From Scatacola_A faecigallinarum (GTDB lineage: Bacteria; Pseudomonadota; Alphaproteobacteria; RF32; CAG-239): a stretch of 19,467 nucleotides of DNA. The notes beneath the pieces are model-generated. The model worked only from the letters and a program-made list of their open reading frames with translations, was not told where the DNA came from and did not search any database. The DNA is taken from NCBI GenBank assembly GCA_018713605.1, contig DVOM01000023.1, positions 1 to 19,467 on the forward strand, in the 5' to 3' direction. This document shows positions 1 through 6,648 of this stretch, one piece after another (the stretch's first letter is position 1; each line of letters opens with the position of its first letter). The position numbers and the translations under genes are program-made.

Positions 1-36
1 ACAAAAAAAGGGTTCTGAAAATCAGAACCCTTTTCT
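1..36 (-). terminator. Rho-independent terminator of the 224-residue hypothetical gene
   Basis: A 9-bp perfect stem (10-18 with 22-30) with an AAA loop. On the minus strand it is followed by a run of seven T. It lies 20 bases past the stop of the minus-strand gene ending at 53. The plus strand also reads into TTTTCTTTT, so it could work in both directions. Confidence 0.85.
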
Positions 37-52
37 TTTATGTAAGGCCACG

Positions 53-727
53 TCAGCTGACGGTAAGCCTGCCTTTGGTCATTTTGAACATTATCCCTTT
101 CCAGACGACGGTTTTGGAATTGGCTCCGATGGTAATCTGGGTATCCGGCTGCGGATAGGTATGTTCCTGAAACTGCCCGGTAAAGATTTTGAAAAAATGC
201 GAAACCTGATTACGCCCCTTGCGACGAATATCCCAAAAGACGCTGTAGTTGTCGCCGCTGCCGAAAATGCGCGCCACACAAACCAGATTTTCACGCCCGA
301 TACGATATTTTTTTACGGCCTTGTCCAAAACAAAGTCCTTATTGAAAAAATCGACGCGGACAAAAGCGCATATTCCCGGCACATAGCGGTAATCGTATTT
401 TCCGACGGTAAAAATCACGGCATTTCGCGAGCGTTTTTTGCTGCGCAGGATGTCGCCGATTTCATAAGGATCGGAAAATTTGAAAAACACTTCGGCAGGC
501 ACCGGATAGTGGGTGCTCTTTCCGGGAATGAACACAACCAGCTTGGCCTTGTCCTTCGGACAAACGTAACAGCCGAATTTGCGGCGCTCGCCGGCAGCAA
601 GTTTAAGGCCCCGTAAACTGAAATCTTTCAGAACCGACAATTCCTTGAAATAAATTTCCGGCATTGTCTCGGGATTATATCTTTCCTGAATATAATCCAC
701 AATTTCGGATTTTCTTAAATTCTTCAT
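53..727 (-). CDS. hypothetical protein, 224 residues, basic
   Basis: I do not recognise this family. The product is a soluble-looking, basic protein with no signal peptide and no membrane segment. It has many aromatic and lysine/arginine residues and a single CYVC pair near residues 53-56. The ATG at 727 is the only sensible start, although no strong Shine-Dalgarno is visible in the AT-rich leader. A credible promoter (776-804) lies upstream and a strong terminator (1-36) downstream, so the gene appears to be transcribed alone. Its codon use resembles the neighbouring genes. The plus-strand reading frame over the same bases has no such support and is taken as a shadow. The gene is likely real; its function is unknown. 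Confidence 0.7.
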   Translation of the reverse strand: MKNLRKSEIVDYIQERYNPETMPEIYFKELSVLKDFSLRGLKLAAGERRKFGCYVCPKDKAKLVVFIPGKSTHYPVPAEVFFKFSDPYEIGDILRSKKRSRNAVIFTVGKYDYRYVPGICAFVRVDFFNKDFVLDKAVKKYRIGRENLVCVARIFGSGDNYSVFWDIRRKGRNQVSHFFKIFTGQFQEHTYPQPDTQITIGANSKTVVWKGIMFKMTKGRLTVS

Positions 728-764
728 AAAAATAAGTTTTAAAATATATATAATTTAATAAAGT

Positions 765-804
765 TTTCCGAGAACAGCTTATTGTTTTTCGGAAATTTTG
801 TCAA
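765..804 (-). promoter_or_regulatory. promoter of the 224-residue gene with an inverted repeat across it
   Basis: On the minus strand there is TTGACA (799-804), a 17-base spacer and TAAGCT (776-781). A 7-bp inverted repeat, TTTCCGA at 765-771 and TCGGAAA at 789-795, brackets the -10 element. That is the usual geometry of a repressor site, although it could simply form an RNA hairpin. Confidence 0.5.
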
Positions 805-818
805 GCCTCGCCGGAGCG

Positions 819-847
819 AAAAAAAAATCCCCGGACACAACCGGGGA
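819..847 (-). terminator. Rho-independent terminator of the SH3 protein gene
   Basis: A 7-bp GC-rich stem (828-834 with 841-847) with a 6-base loop, followed on the minus strand by nine T (827-819). It sits 20 bases past the stop of the gene ending at 867. Confidence 0.9.
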
Positions 848-866
848 CTTTGACGGCAGATATAAA

Positions 867-1373
867 TCAGTCGATGTTTTCGTTCTTATAAATTCCGAAG
901 AGACTGCTTTTGGGAATCCAGCCTTCGATAGATGCAAACCTAATCAGGCAGAAGCCGCTCTCGGCGGAACATTTCTTTACATCACCGACAACTTCGTCCT
1001 CAACCCGGGCAATAACGCCGGCCTGATAATCGGGTTTGTCGTAAACATTGTTTTCGCCGGGCGTTGTCACTTTAACCGTACGACGGCCGGAAAGCATGGA
1101 TTTGTGCACCCAGGATTCCGAACCCTGCCAGTCTTTGATTTTGCGCCAAAGTTCAAACTCGGCGATAATTTCCACCGGCGCGCCTTTCTGCATATAAACC
1201 CACTCTATCGGATAACGCGCGCCGGGACCCGAACGGGCGTTAATCAGGTTGGATCGCAGCGACACCATGCGGGGAACGGACAGACCGCTCTCGCTTTCAT
1301 CCGCCGTTTCCTGCGCAAACGCAGGCGCCGCAGATATCATCAGTCCCAATAAAACAGCAAAAACCGCTTTCAT
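867..1373 (-). CDS. secreted SH3-domain protein (COG3807/SH3_4 type)
   Basis: A 168-residue exported protein. Residues 1-20 form a signal peptide (MKAVFAVLLGLMISAAPAFA) with an AxA cleavage site before Q21. Two bacterial SH3-like repeats follow, at about 35-93 and 100-158. The first contains the typical LINARSGPG..Y..EWVYMQKG..VEII pattern, with W..IKDW.G.E.WVHKSML closing it. The second ends in GWIPKSSLFGIY. Such proteins are periplasmic or cell-envelope factors thought to bind peptidoglycan or partner proteins; the exact ligand is not known. The ATG at 1373 has an AAAGGA Shine-Dalgarno 6 bases upstream. The gene is divergent from the M20 peptidase, with about 100 bases between them, and ends at a strong terminator. 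Two cysteines (135, 142) may form a disulfide. Confidence 0.85.
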   Translation of the reverse strand: MKAVFAVLLGLMISAAPAFAQETADESESGLSVPRMVSLRSNLINARSGPGARYPIEWVYMQKGAPVEIIAEFELWRKIKDWQGSESWVHKSMLSGRRTVKVTTPGENNVYDKPDYQAGVIARVEDEVVGDVKKCSAESGFCLIRFASIEGWIPKSSLFGIYKNENID

Positions 1374-1477
1374 TTTCTTTCCTTTTAATTAATCTTTTCT
1401 TATTTTATTTGAGGTAATGATAACTAAATATATTAAACAAAACGTAAAAATAATTCAGTTAAGACAGGAGAATTCCG

Positions 1478-2584
1478 ATGGATGTCATCAGAACCGCACA
1501 GGACCTTATCCGTTTCCGCACCGAAACCGGAAACCTTGAAGAAATTCGCAAATGTTTTGCTTATATTGCCGACCTTTTCGACAGCAGCGGCGCGTTGGTC
1601 CGAATTTTTGAAAAACCCGGCATTGCCCCGGTACTGTTTTTAAGCAACAGCGAAACCGAAGACTTTGACGTACTGATCCTCGGCCATTTGGACGTAGTTC
1701 CGGCCGAAGACAAAATGTTTGAACCATATATCAAAGACGGAAAAATGTTCGGGCGCGGCACGCTGGACATGAAGTCTTTTGCTGCTGTCGCATTAAGCTC
1801 AATGTTTCATGTTCTGCAAAACAACCTGAAACTCAAGTTCGGCGTTATCCTTTCCTCCGACGAAGAAAAAGGCAGCAAAGGAACGGAAGCCTTTATGGAA
1901 GCACATCCGGACATGAAGGCAAAAATCGTACTGGACAACGACGTCGGCGGCGACATTCTGAAAATCGTCAGCAAGTGCAAAAATCCGGTCTTTGTCAAAA
2001 TCGAATCGGTCGGTAAGGAAGCGCACGGCTCAACCCCCTGGGAAGGAATCGATGCCAACGAAAATCTGCTGACGGTTTTGAACAACATCCGCAAAATTTA
2101 TCCGTACTTTTCCAAAAATGAACCAATGCCCGAAAATACCTGGATTGACACGGTACACATTGCCAAAATATGCGGCGGGCAGGTTTCAAACGTCATTTCC
2201 AATTACGCCGAGGCTCTGCTGGACTTCCGCCTGATTGAGACCTCCAGCGTCGACAATCTGAAAAAGAACCTCGACAACTGTATGGTCAACGGCGTAACCT
2301 ATAAAATCGCTTCGTCCAGCGTGCCGGTCGTCATGGATGAAAACAATCCCTACATTCAGGATTATAAACGTTTTGCCGAGCATATACTCGGCCGGGAAAT
2401 CGAGTTTGAACAAATAGGCGGCGCCACGGATTCCAGAGCTTTCGCCGAGCGCGGTTCGATTGTCATTATGCATTCGGGAACCGGCGAAGGCATGCATGCC
2501 GCCAACGAATACGTCATTGTCGACAGCGTTGAAAAAATCGCCGAGATACAAAAAAAGTTTCTTGATAAGCTGGCCGGAAAATAA
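1478..2584 (+). CDS. M20 family metallopeptidase (DapE/ArgE/CPG2-like)
   Basis: A 368-residue zinc-dependent amidohydrolase of the M20 family, which includes succinyl-diaminopimelate desuccinylase, acetylornithine deacetylase and carboxypeptidase G2. Visible catalytic features are GHLDVVP (H70 metal ligand, D72), GRGTLDMKS (D97 bridging metal ligand), SSDEEKGS (E129 general base, E130 ligand), LDND around 153-155, and MHAANE (H340 ligand). GKEAHGSTPW with H183 marks the start of the inserted dimerisation domain (about 177-290). GGATDSR (315-320) is the usual substrate-carboxylate loop. Length is typical and there is no signal peptide, so it should be cytoplasmic. An ACAGGAG ribosome binding site precedes the ATG. 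Substrate cannot be assigned from sequence alone. A dipeptidase or deacylase role is as likely as dapE, and nothing adjacent belongs to lysine or arginine synthesis. Confidence 0.88.
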   Translation: MDVIRTAQDLIRFRTETGNLEEIRKCFAYIADLFDSSGALVRIFEKPGIAPVLFLSNSETEDFDVLILGHLDVVPAEDKMFEPYIKDGKMFGRGTLDMKSFAAVALSSMFHVLQNNLKLKFGVILSSDEEKGSKGTEAFMEAHPDMKAKIVLDNDVGGDILKIVSKCKNPVFVKIESVGKEAHGSTPWEGIDANENLLTVLNNIRKIYPYFSKNEPMPENTWIDTVHIAKICGGQVSNVISNYAEALLDFRLIETSSVDNLKKNLDNCMVNGVTYKIASSSVPVVMDENNPYIQDYKRFAEHILGREIEFEQIGGATDSRAFAERGSIVIMHSGTGEGMHAANEYVIVDSVEKIAEIQKKFLDKLAGK

Positions 2585-2587
2585 CTG

Positions 2588-2616
2588 TTGCATTAACCGG
2601 CAAAAACGGCTATAAA
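2588..2616 (+). promoter_or_regulatory. promoter of tRNA-Arg(CCT)
   Basis: TTGCAT (2588-2593), a 17-base spacer and TATAAA (2611-2616), ending 11 bases before the tRNA. It begins only a few bases after the M20 stop codon, so the tRNA can be transcribed independently. Confidence 0.6.
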
Positions 2617-2627
2617 AATTGCGGCGT

Positions 2628-2704
<77 letters not shown>

Positions 2705-2707
2705 CAT

Positions 2708-2733
2708 AAACCCGCCCGACCGGCGGGTTTTGT
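2708..2733 (+). terminator. terminator of tRNA-Arg(CCT), first copy
   Basis: AAACCCGCC (2708-2716) pairs with GGCGGGTTT (2722-2730) around a 5-base loop and is followed by TTG. It begins directly after the CCA end. Confidence 0.8.
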
Positions 2734-2821
2734 TCGTCCGGAGAGGACTATCACTTGGGCATCTAGTTTCGTTCCGGCTGTGCGCAGCCGTTCTCAACAA
2801 GATGTTCCAAGAATTTACAGA

Positions 2822-2854
2822 AAAGAACAACCGGAGCAGCGGTTGTTCTTTCTT
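2822..2854 (+). terminator. 11-bp hairpin inside the tRNA-Arg insert
   Basis: AAAGAACAACC (2822-2832) pairs perfectly with GGTTGTTCTTT (2841-2851) around GGAGCAGC, followed by CTTAGCATTT. It is terminator-like in shape, but the T run is part of the stem. It sits immediately upstream of the second copy of the tRNA 3' end, which may be its real significance. Confidence 0.45.
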
Positions 2855-2879
2855 AGCATTTCTCTCGGGGACGCCACAT

Positions 2880-2904
2880 AAACCCGCCTGACCGGCGGGT
2901 TTTG
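2880..2904 (+). terminator. second copy of the tRNA-Arg terminator
   Basis: The same hairpin as at 2708-2733 with one loop change: CCCGCC 2883-2888 with GGCGGG 2894-2899, flanked by AAA and TTT. It would end any transcript that reads through the insert. Confidence 0.75.
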
Positions 2905-3000
2905 TTCGTTAATATTGAAATCTTCAGATATTTTGTTAAATCCTTTTTAGGAGTTTTGTGATTGAATCGCCTTTATCGGTTAATCAGAGAGGGAGGAACC

Positions 3001-3618
3001 ATGCTTAAATACATTCTTTATATTTTGCTGGCGATTGCGGTTTTGGCGCTGATTGCCGGCGGAATCCATCTTTATCGGGTTTCAGCCAGAAACAAGGCAG
3101 AAATGGCGCAGTTCGCCGGACCGAAAATCGGTTATCACAACACTTTGGGCAAAACGCTGGTCATTTATTATTCGTTGAGCGGACATACCAAGGACATTGC
3201 CGACAGAATCGCCCTGCTGACCGATGCCGACGTTTATGAAATCAAGCCCAAGGAACCGCTGAAACCGGGCATTTTGTTTTCGCTTGACGCCCGCAGGCAG
3301 CTGAAATCAGGCAACTATCCGAAAATAGAGGAAAACCTGCCTGACGCGTCAGCTTATGACATGATTTTTGTCGGTGCGCCGATTTGGTGGTATACGGCCG
3401 CGACACCGGTTCTGGAATTTTTGAAAACTTACGACTTCAAAGGCCGGAAAGTTGTTCCCTTTTCCACGCAGGGCAGCAATTTCGGCAGCTATTTTGACGA
3501 TTTTGCGGCCAAGGCCAAAAATGCAAAGATTTTGCCGGGCGCGTCATTCAACAATCTGTCGAAAAAATATGACGATGCCGTCGACAACAAAATTACTGAC
3601 TGGCTGAACAAGCTGTAA
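3001..3618 (+). CDS. membrane-anchored flavodoxin-like protein
   Basis: A 205-residue protein. Residues 3-24 are a hydrophobic N-terminal anchor (YILYILLAIAVLALIAGGIH). A flavodoxin fold follows from about residue 52. VIYYSLSGHTKDIADRI (54-70) is the phosphate-binding loop of FMN (S58, S60, T63). VGAPIWWYTAATPVLEFL (124-141) is the 60s-type loop, and PFSTQGSNFGSYFDDF is the 90s-type loop. This matches the flavodoxin_4 group, which lacks the long-chain insertion. It probably acts as a one-electron carrier or quinone/nitro-reductase-like partner at the periplasmic face of the inner membrane. I chose the ATG at 3001 because GGGAGG lies 4 bases before it; an in-frame TTG at 2962 would add 13 residues with poorer support. 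A bidirectional terminator follows. Confidence 0.85.
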   Translation: MLKYILYILLAIAVLALIAGGIHLYRVSARNKAEMAQFAGPKIGYHNTLGKTLVIYYSLSGHTKDIADRIALLTDADVYEIKPKEPLKPGILFSLDARRQLKSGNYPKIEENLPDASAYDMIFVGAPIWWYTAATPVLEFLKTYDFKGRKVVPFSTQGSNFGSYFDDFAAKAKNAKILPGASFNNLSKKYDDAVDNKITDWLNKL

Positions 3619-3632
3619 TTGCGGCAAAATAC

Positions 3633-3673
3633 AAAAAAACGGCAATCCGGTTGCTGCGGAGTGCCGTTTTTTT
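3633..3673. terminator. bidirectional terminator between convergent genes
   Basis: AAAAAAACGGCA (3633-3644) pairs with TGCCGTTTTTTT (3662-3673), with an inner TCCG/CGGA stem. A and T runs on the two sides let it serve both the flavodoxin-like gene and the minus-strand membrane-protein gene. Confidence 0.85.
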
Positions 3674-3689
3674 ATGTACCGCCGACGGT

Positions 3690-3899
3690 TCAGAAATGTC
3701 CGGCGGGCAAAGCAAAATTCAAAACCAGCCAGACAGCCGAGAGCATAACGCCGATGACATACCACTGACAGTGGCGATGAAAGACGTCGGCGCACAATTT
3801 GCGGCTCTGCAAGAGATATGCACGGTTGGAAATATAATAGAACAATCTTTCCAGACACAGCGCTCCCACAACAAAAGCCAAAAATACGGTTAAAGCCAT
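3690..3899 (-). CDS. small hypothetical membrane protein
   Basis: A 69-residue protein from ATG 3899, or about 90 residues if the upstream ATG at 3962 is used. It has two hydrophobic stretches. One is N-terminal (MALTVFLAFVVGALCLERLF); the other is C-terminal (WYVIGVMLSAVWLVLNFAL). A charged linker with RSRKLCADVFHRHCQW lies between, suggesting a hairpin in the membrane. I recognise no family. Neither start has a clear Shine-Dalgarno. On the minus strand TTGTTA, 18 bases and TATAAA place transcription start a few bases before ATG 3899, so the short form may be leaderless. The shared terminator just past its stop supports a real gene. Overlapping frames on either strand look less protein-like. 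Confidence 0.5.
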   Translation of the reverse strand: MALTVFLAFVVGALCLERLFYYISNRAYLLQSRKLCADVFHRHCQWYVIGVMLSAVWLVLNFALPAGHF

Positions 3900-3994
3900 A
3901 ATGATAATTTTTATATGATGATAAACAGAATTGTAACAAGCGTTTAAGACAAAGATAGTCATCAAAATTAATTTTTAAACCGGCACTCTCAACA

Positions 3995-4024
3995 TTGACA
4001 AACAAACGGCAAACTGATTAGATA
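3995..4024 (+). promoter_or_regulatory. promoter of the small membrane peptide - hydE transcript
   Basis: A consensus TTGACA (3995-4000), an 18-base spacer and TAGATA (4019-4024), followed 30 bases later by the 40-residue reading frame and then hydE. No other promoter is evident before hydE. Confidence 0.6.
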
Positions 4025-4055
4025 GCCTTGTGGGTGCTGTGATAAGGAGAAGGCA

Positions 4056-4178
4056 ATGAAAAAATATATTTCAAGTATTCTTCTGGTCCTGATTTTTGCC
4101 GCGGCCGTCTGGGCGTTTATTTACGAGAAGAATCGCGCGGAACAATCCGAAACGGTCGCGACCGTTTCGGAAGCGTAA
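4056..4178 (+). CDS. 40-residue single-pass membrane peptide upstream of hydE
   Basis: A short reading frame with a clear AAGGAGA ribosome binding site 5 bases before its ATG. It translates to a Lys-rich start (MKKYISS), one hydrophobic helix (about residues 5-23, ILLVLIFAAAVWAFIY), then a charged tail EKNRAEQSETVATVSEA. It could be a tiny inner-membrane protein, or a signal peptide plus a short tail. It stops 24 bases before hydE and shares its promoter, so the two are probably co-transcribed. The last ten codons are written across a perfect 26-bp palindrome (4146-4171). I do not recognise a family. Its good ribosome binding site and operon position make it more than a chance frame. Confidence 0.6.
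   Translation: MKKYISSILLVLIFAAAVWAFIYEKNRAEQSETVATVSEA
4146..4171. repeat. perfect 26-bp palindrome before hydE
   Basis: Bases 4146-4171 read identically on both strands (half-site TCCGAAACGGTCG). The palindrome lies inside the end of the 40-residue frame and stops 31 bases before the hydE start. As RNA it would form a very stable hairpin. There is no T run after it, so it is not a normal terminator. It may be an operator, or an mRNA element that tunes hydE translation. Confidence 0.85.
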
Positions 4179-4202
4179 AAAAACTGAAACTGAGACTGAA
4201 TT

Positions 4203-5246
4203 ATGTCTGAAACCGACTTTTTGGCAGAAGCCGCAAAAAAACATCAATTAAACAAAAACCAAATTATCGCACTGCTCGGCGAAGACCGGCATGAAAAAGA
4301 ACTGTTTGCCGCCGCAGACGCCGTGCGCAAGGAATTCGTCGGCGACGAAGTCCATCTGCGCGGACTTATCGAATTTTCAAACATCTGCAAAAACAACTGC
4401 CTCTACTGCGGGCTGCGTCGAGACAACCGCAATCTGAAACGTTACCGGATGAGTCCGGAAGAGATTGTTGCGCTGGCCACCCGCGCCGTTCGCGAATACG
4501 GGTTTAAGACTATCGTCATGCAGTCGGGCGAGGATCTGTGGTTTACGCAGGAAAGGCTCAAGCCGATATTGACCGAAATCAAAAAACTTGACGTTGCCGT
4601 CACGCTGAGCATCGGCGAAAAGACCTTTGCGGAATATGCCGCATACAGGGAAGCCGGCGCCGACCGTTATCTTATCCGCATTGAAACTACCGACAAAGAC
4701 CTTTATCATCGTTTGGATCCGGGCATGAGCTGGGAAGAAAGAAAACAATGTCTGCTCAACCTCGGCAAACTCGGCTATGAGGTCGGTTCGGGAATTATGG
4801 TCGGATTGCCCGGACAGACTTTGGAATCGATAGCCGACGATCTGCTGTTTCTTAAGGAGCTTAATATCGACATGGCGGGAATCGGCCCGTTTATTCCGCA
4901 TCCGGATACGCCGCTTAAAGACGAAGACGGGCGCGCGTTTCGGTTGTCTTTGCGAACCATGGCCATCATGCGGCTGTTGCTGCCGGACATCAATATCCCG
5001 GCAACCACCGCTATGGAAACCCTGCACCCGGACGGACGAATTATCGCCCTGCAATGCGGCGCCAATGTAATCATGCCAAACGTTACCGAAGGAGAGTACC
5101 GACAGTTATATCAGCTTTATCCGGGCAAAGCCGGGTTAAACGAAACGCCGTTGCATTCCAAAACCAGCATCGGTGCCCGAATTGAAGCCATCGGGCGCAA
5201 AATCGGTTCCGGATACGGAAGCCACCGGAAACAAAATCCGGCCTAA
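4203..5246 (+). CDS. hydE: [FeFe]-hydrogenase H-cluster radical SAM maturase HydE
   Basis: A 347-residue radical SAM enzyme of the BioB/HydE group. The [4Fe-4S] motif is C62-KNN-C66-LY-C69 in the context LIEFSNICKNNCLYCGLRRDN, which is diagnostic of HydE together with the following NLKRYRMSPEEI. IVMQSGED (about 105-112), the Gly-rich GSGIMVGLPGQT and IGPFIPHPDTPL also fit the TIM-barrel core. HydE helps build the dithiomethylamine-bridged diiron subcluster of [FeFe]-hydrogenase along with HydG and HydF, neither of which is in this window. The optional second cluster cysteines near the C terminus are missing (YPGKAGLNETPLHS where others carry Cys); that cluster is known to be dispensable. The ATG at 4203 follows the small membrane peptide by 24 bases. 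The stop overlaps by three bases the stop of the convergent glycosyltransferase gene. Confidence 0.9.
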   Translation: MSETDFLAEAAKKHQLNKNQIIALLGEDRHEKELFAAADAVRKEFVGDEVHLRGLIEFSNICKNNCLYCGLRRDNRNLKRYRMSPEEIVALATRAVREYGFKTIVMQSGEDLWFTQERLKPILTEIKKLDVAVTLSIGEKTFAEYAAYREAGADRYLIRIETTDKDLYHRLDPGMSWEERKQCLLNLGKLGYEVGSGIMVGLPGQTLESIADDLLFLKELNIDMAGIGPFIPHPDTPLKDEDGRAFRLSLRTMAIMRLLLPDINIPATTAMETLHPDGRIIALQCGANVIMPNVTEGEYRQLYQLYPGKAGLNETPLHSKTSIGARIEAIGRKIGSGYGSHRKQNPA

Positions 5247-6340
5247 GATATCCTTATCCCCAGAACATAGCGACGACAGCCTTTACCGTCATGTACGAAT
5301 TTGAGCAGCGGAATGCCGGCAACGTAATAAATCTGCCAGCCGGCTTTGTTTTTTACCTTAAACCAGGTCAGACCGAAAAATTTTATTTTGACGGTTCCGC
5401 TCATGTTGTAAGAGCCCAGACGGCGGAAAAACGCTTTTTCCTTTCCGTCAGCAGCCAGAGCAAGCAAGCGGAAATCTTCCAGCTTTTCCCGAAACGGAGC
5501 TAAAATTTTTCGCAACCGGACAAAAGCTTTTCTTTTGTCACTTTCCGACATATAGGCAAAACTGCCGACCGTCAGCCTTTCGACAATCCGCAAATAACTG
5601 CCGCGGCATATGTTGGCCAGCCCGCAGTCGACAAGAAAATCGTACATGTCCGCCAGAGCGTCCATATTGCCGAGCATGCGCGGATTATCTCCGCCGACAA
5701 CCAGACTGCGCATAAGCGAATCGTTTCGCGAACGAAGAACATAAAGCTTTTTATCCAAAGCGTAGAAACAGCGGGAAATAAAAATATATTTCACGGCAAA
5801 GGCAAAGTCTTCTCCATAGAAGGTTGAAGGAAAATCAATGCCATACTTTTTGAGAATGTCGTTGCGAAAAATAAAACAAGGGATACCTACGGCAATTTCG
5901 GGAAAACTATTTGGCGAAATATCAATCATTCCCGCTTTGCGAATATGAGAGGTCTGAACTTTCTTTTTATATTCTTCGGTATCGCAAAAAGCAAAATCGA
6001 CGTTTTCGTTTTCCATTATCTGAGCCATTTCGCGGCACATTGAGGGCTTAAACATATCGTCGGAATCGCAAAACATGACATATTTGCCACGGGCATTTTT
6101 CAATGCCGTATTACGCGCGGCGCCGGGGCCGGCGTTTTTTTGCGCAAAAATCCGTATCTGCGGACAATTGGCGGCATACCGGCGCAAGACGGCCGGACTG
6201 CCGTCTGACGAACCGTCGTCGACGGCCAGAATTTCAATGTTTTTTTCAGTTTGTGCCAACAGGCTTTCCAAACAGTCGGAAAGATATTTTTCGGTATTGT
6301 AAACCGGAACGACAATAGATACTAAAGGCTGGTCAGTCAT
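5243..6340 (-). CDS. family 2 glycosyltransferase
   Basis: A 365-residue GT2 enzyme (GT-A fold), probably adding a sugar from a nucleotide donor to a cell-surface glycan at the cytoplasmic face. PLVSIVVPVYNTEKYL (5-20) starts the Rossmann-like domain. LAVDDGSSDGS has D41-D42 for the nucleotide, NAGPGAARNTAL (69-80) is the conserved helix start, and FCDSDD (90-95) is the metal-binding DXD. The C-terminal 100 residues are a lineage-specific region ending in FHDGKGCRRYVLGIRIS-type sequence (split here by a short linker). I chose ATG 6340 because AGGGGAG lies 8 bases upstream; a longer frame from TTG 6379 adds only unconserved residues. That ribosome binding site can pair with an upstream element (6489-6495), see the structured RNA at 6344-6500. 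Acceptor and donor cannot be named. Confidence 0.88.
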   Translation of the reverse strand: MTDQPLVSIVVPVYNTEKYLSDCLESLLAQTEKNIEILAVDDGSSDGSPAVLRRYAANCPQIRIFAQKNAGPGAARNTALKNARGKYVMFCDSDDMFKPSMCREMAQIMENENVDFAFCDTEEYKKKVQTSHIRKAGMIDISPNSFPEIAVGIPCFIFRNDILKKYGIDFPSTFYGEDFAFAVKYIFISRCFYALDKKLYVLRSRNDSLMRSLVVGGDNPRMLGNMDALADMYDFLVDCGLANICRGSYLRIVERLTVGSFAYMSESDKRKAFVRLRKILAPFREKLEDFRLLALAADGKEKAFFRRLGSYNMSGTVKIKFFGLTWFKVKNKAGWQIYYVAGIPLLKFVHDGKGCRRYVLGIRIS

Positions 6341-6343
6341 AAT

Positions 6344-6500
6344 AAACTCCCCTGAGACATAAAACAAAGACCACCTCAATAAGGTGGCCGGGGAGTTCAG
6401 AAATCACGCTCACAACATGACTCTTTAAGCCTTTAAACCCAAAAAAACGGTCTTGGACATACGCTTAAAGCTCCCCGGCCGAATTGTCCAGGGAATATGG
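6344..6500 (-). ncRNA. structured RNA: glycosyltransferase leader or 6S-like RNA (candidate)
   Basis: On the minus strand a nested fold can be drawn. TTCCCTGGACA (6495-6485) pairs with TGTCTCAGGGGA (6359-6348) with one bulge. GGCCGGGGAG-CTTTAAGC (6480-6463) pairs perfectly in two blocks with GCTTAAAG (6430-6423) and CTCCCCGGCC (6395-6386). A CCACCT/AGGTGG hairpin (6387-6371) followed by TCTTTGTTTT lies between. Two G-U pairs in the closing stem exist only on the minus strand, which favours that strand. The closing stem contains the ribosome binding site of the glycosyltransferase. A cis-acting leader with terminator-like and SD-hiding parts fits. The TTCCCTG/CAGGGGA ends and the about 155-base length also recall 6S RNA. 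I cannot decide between them. Confidence 0.45.
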
Positions 6501-6565
6501 AAAAACGGTGCATATGTGATATATGCACGATATTTATCGATGCAATAAATATACATATGCACCGT
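6501..6565 (-). terminator. long AT-rich hairpin ending in T5 (possible terminator)
   Basis: ACGGTGCATATGT (6505-6517) and ACATATGCACCGT (6553-6565) are perfect inverted copies. Inside them ATATTTAT (6530-6537) pairs with ATAAATAT (6545-6552). The only unpaired extra is a 12-base bulge (6518-6529) that itself repeats ATATGCAC. On the minus strand the stem is followed by TTTTT. It could be a terminator, a palindromic repeat element or an operator array (GTGCATAT occurs three times). Confidence 0.5.
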
Positions 6566-6580
6566 GTGAGCATGAGGCTT

Positions 6581-6648
6581 CTGACAGCCCGCACCTTATC
6601 AGGCGCTGAAACGTATAAGACACATCGTGTTATACGTTCTGTTGTCAG
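6581..6648 (-). ncRNA. possible three-way-junction RNA of unknown type
   Basis: CTGACA (6648-6643 on the minus strand) pairs with TGTCAG (6586-6581). Inside are two arms. One is AACGTATA/TATACGTT extended by ACAC/GTGT (6638-6610). The other is GCGCCT-GATA-AGGTGC (6606-6591), whose G-U pair is a mismatch on the plus strand. I checked it by eye against TPP, purine, SAM-II, cobalamin and hammerhead cores and none fits. The region 6566-6767 has no convincing protein gene, so a structured RNA is the best description, with low certainty. Confidence 0.3.

Noticed and set aside
161..616. Plus-strand frame of 151 residues opposite the 224-residue gene
   Set aside because: No promoter or ribosome binding site; the minus-strand gene has both a promoter and a terminator.
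798..1352. Plus-strand frame of 184 residues opposite the SH3 protein gene
   Set aside because: It crosses a terminator and lies antisense to a gene with a clear signal peptide and two SH3 repeats.
3544..4005. Minus-strand frame of 153 residues overlapping the flavodoxin-like gene end
   Set aside because: It runs through the bidirectional terminator and into the flavodoxin-like coding region; the shorter frame ending at 3690 respects the terminator.
6344..6500. Plus-strand 6S RNA reading (CCCCTGAG followed by a CCACC/GGTGG hairpin resembles part of E. coli 6S)
   Set aside because: The closing stem has A-C mismatches on the plus strand that become G-U pairs on the minus strand, so the minus strand is favoured. 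I could not exclude it completely.
6581..6648. Hammerhead ribozyme, suggested by CTGA and GAAA elements on the plus strand
   Set aside because: The core would read CUGACAG instead of CUGANGA and the flanking sequences cannot form stem I; CTGACA pairs with TGTCAG instead.
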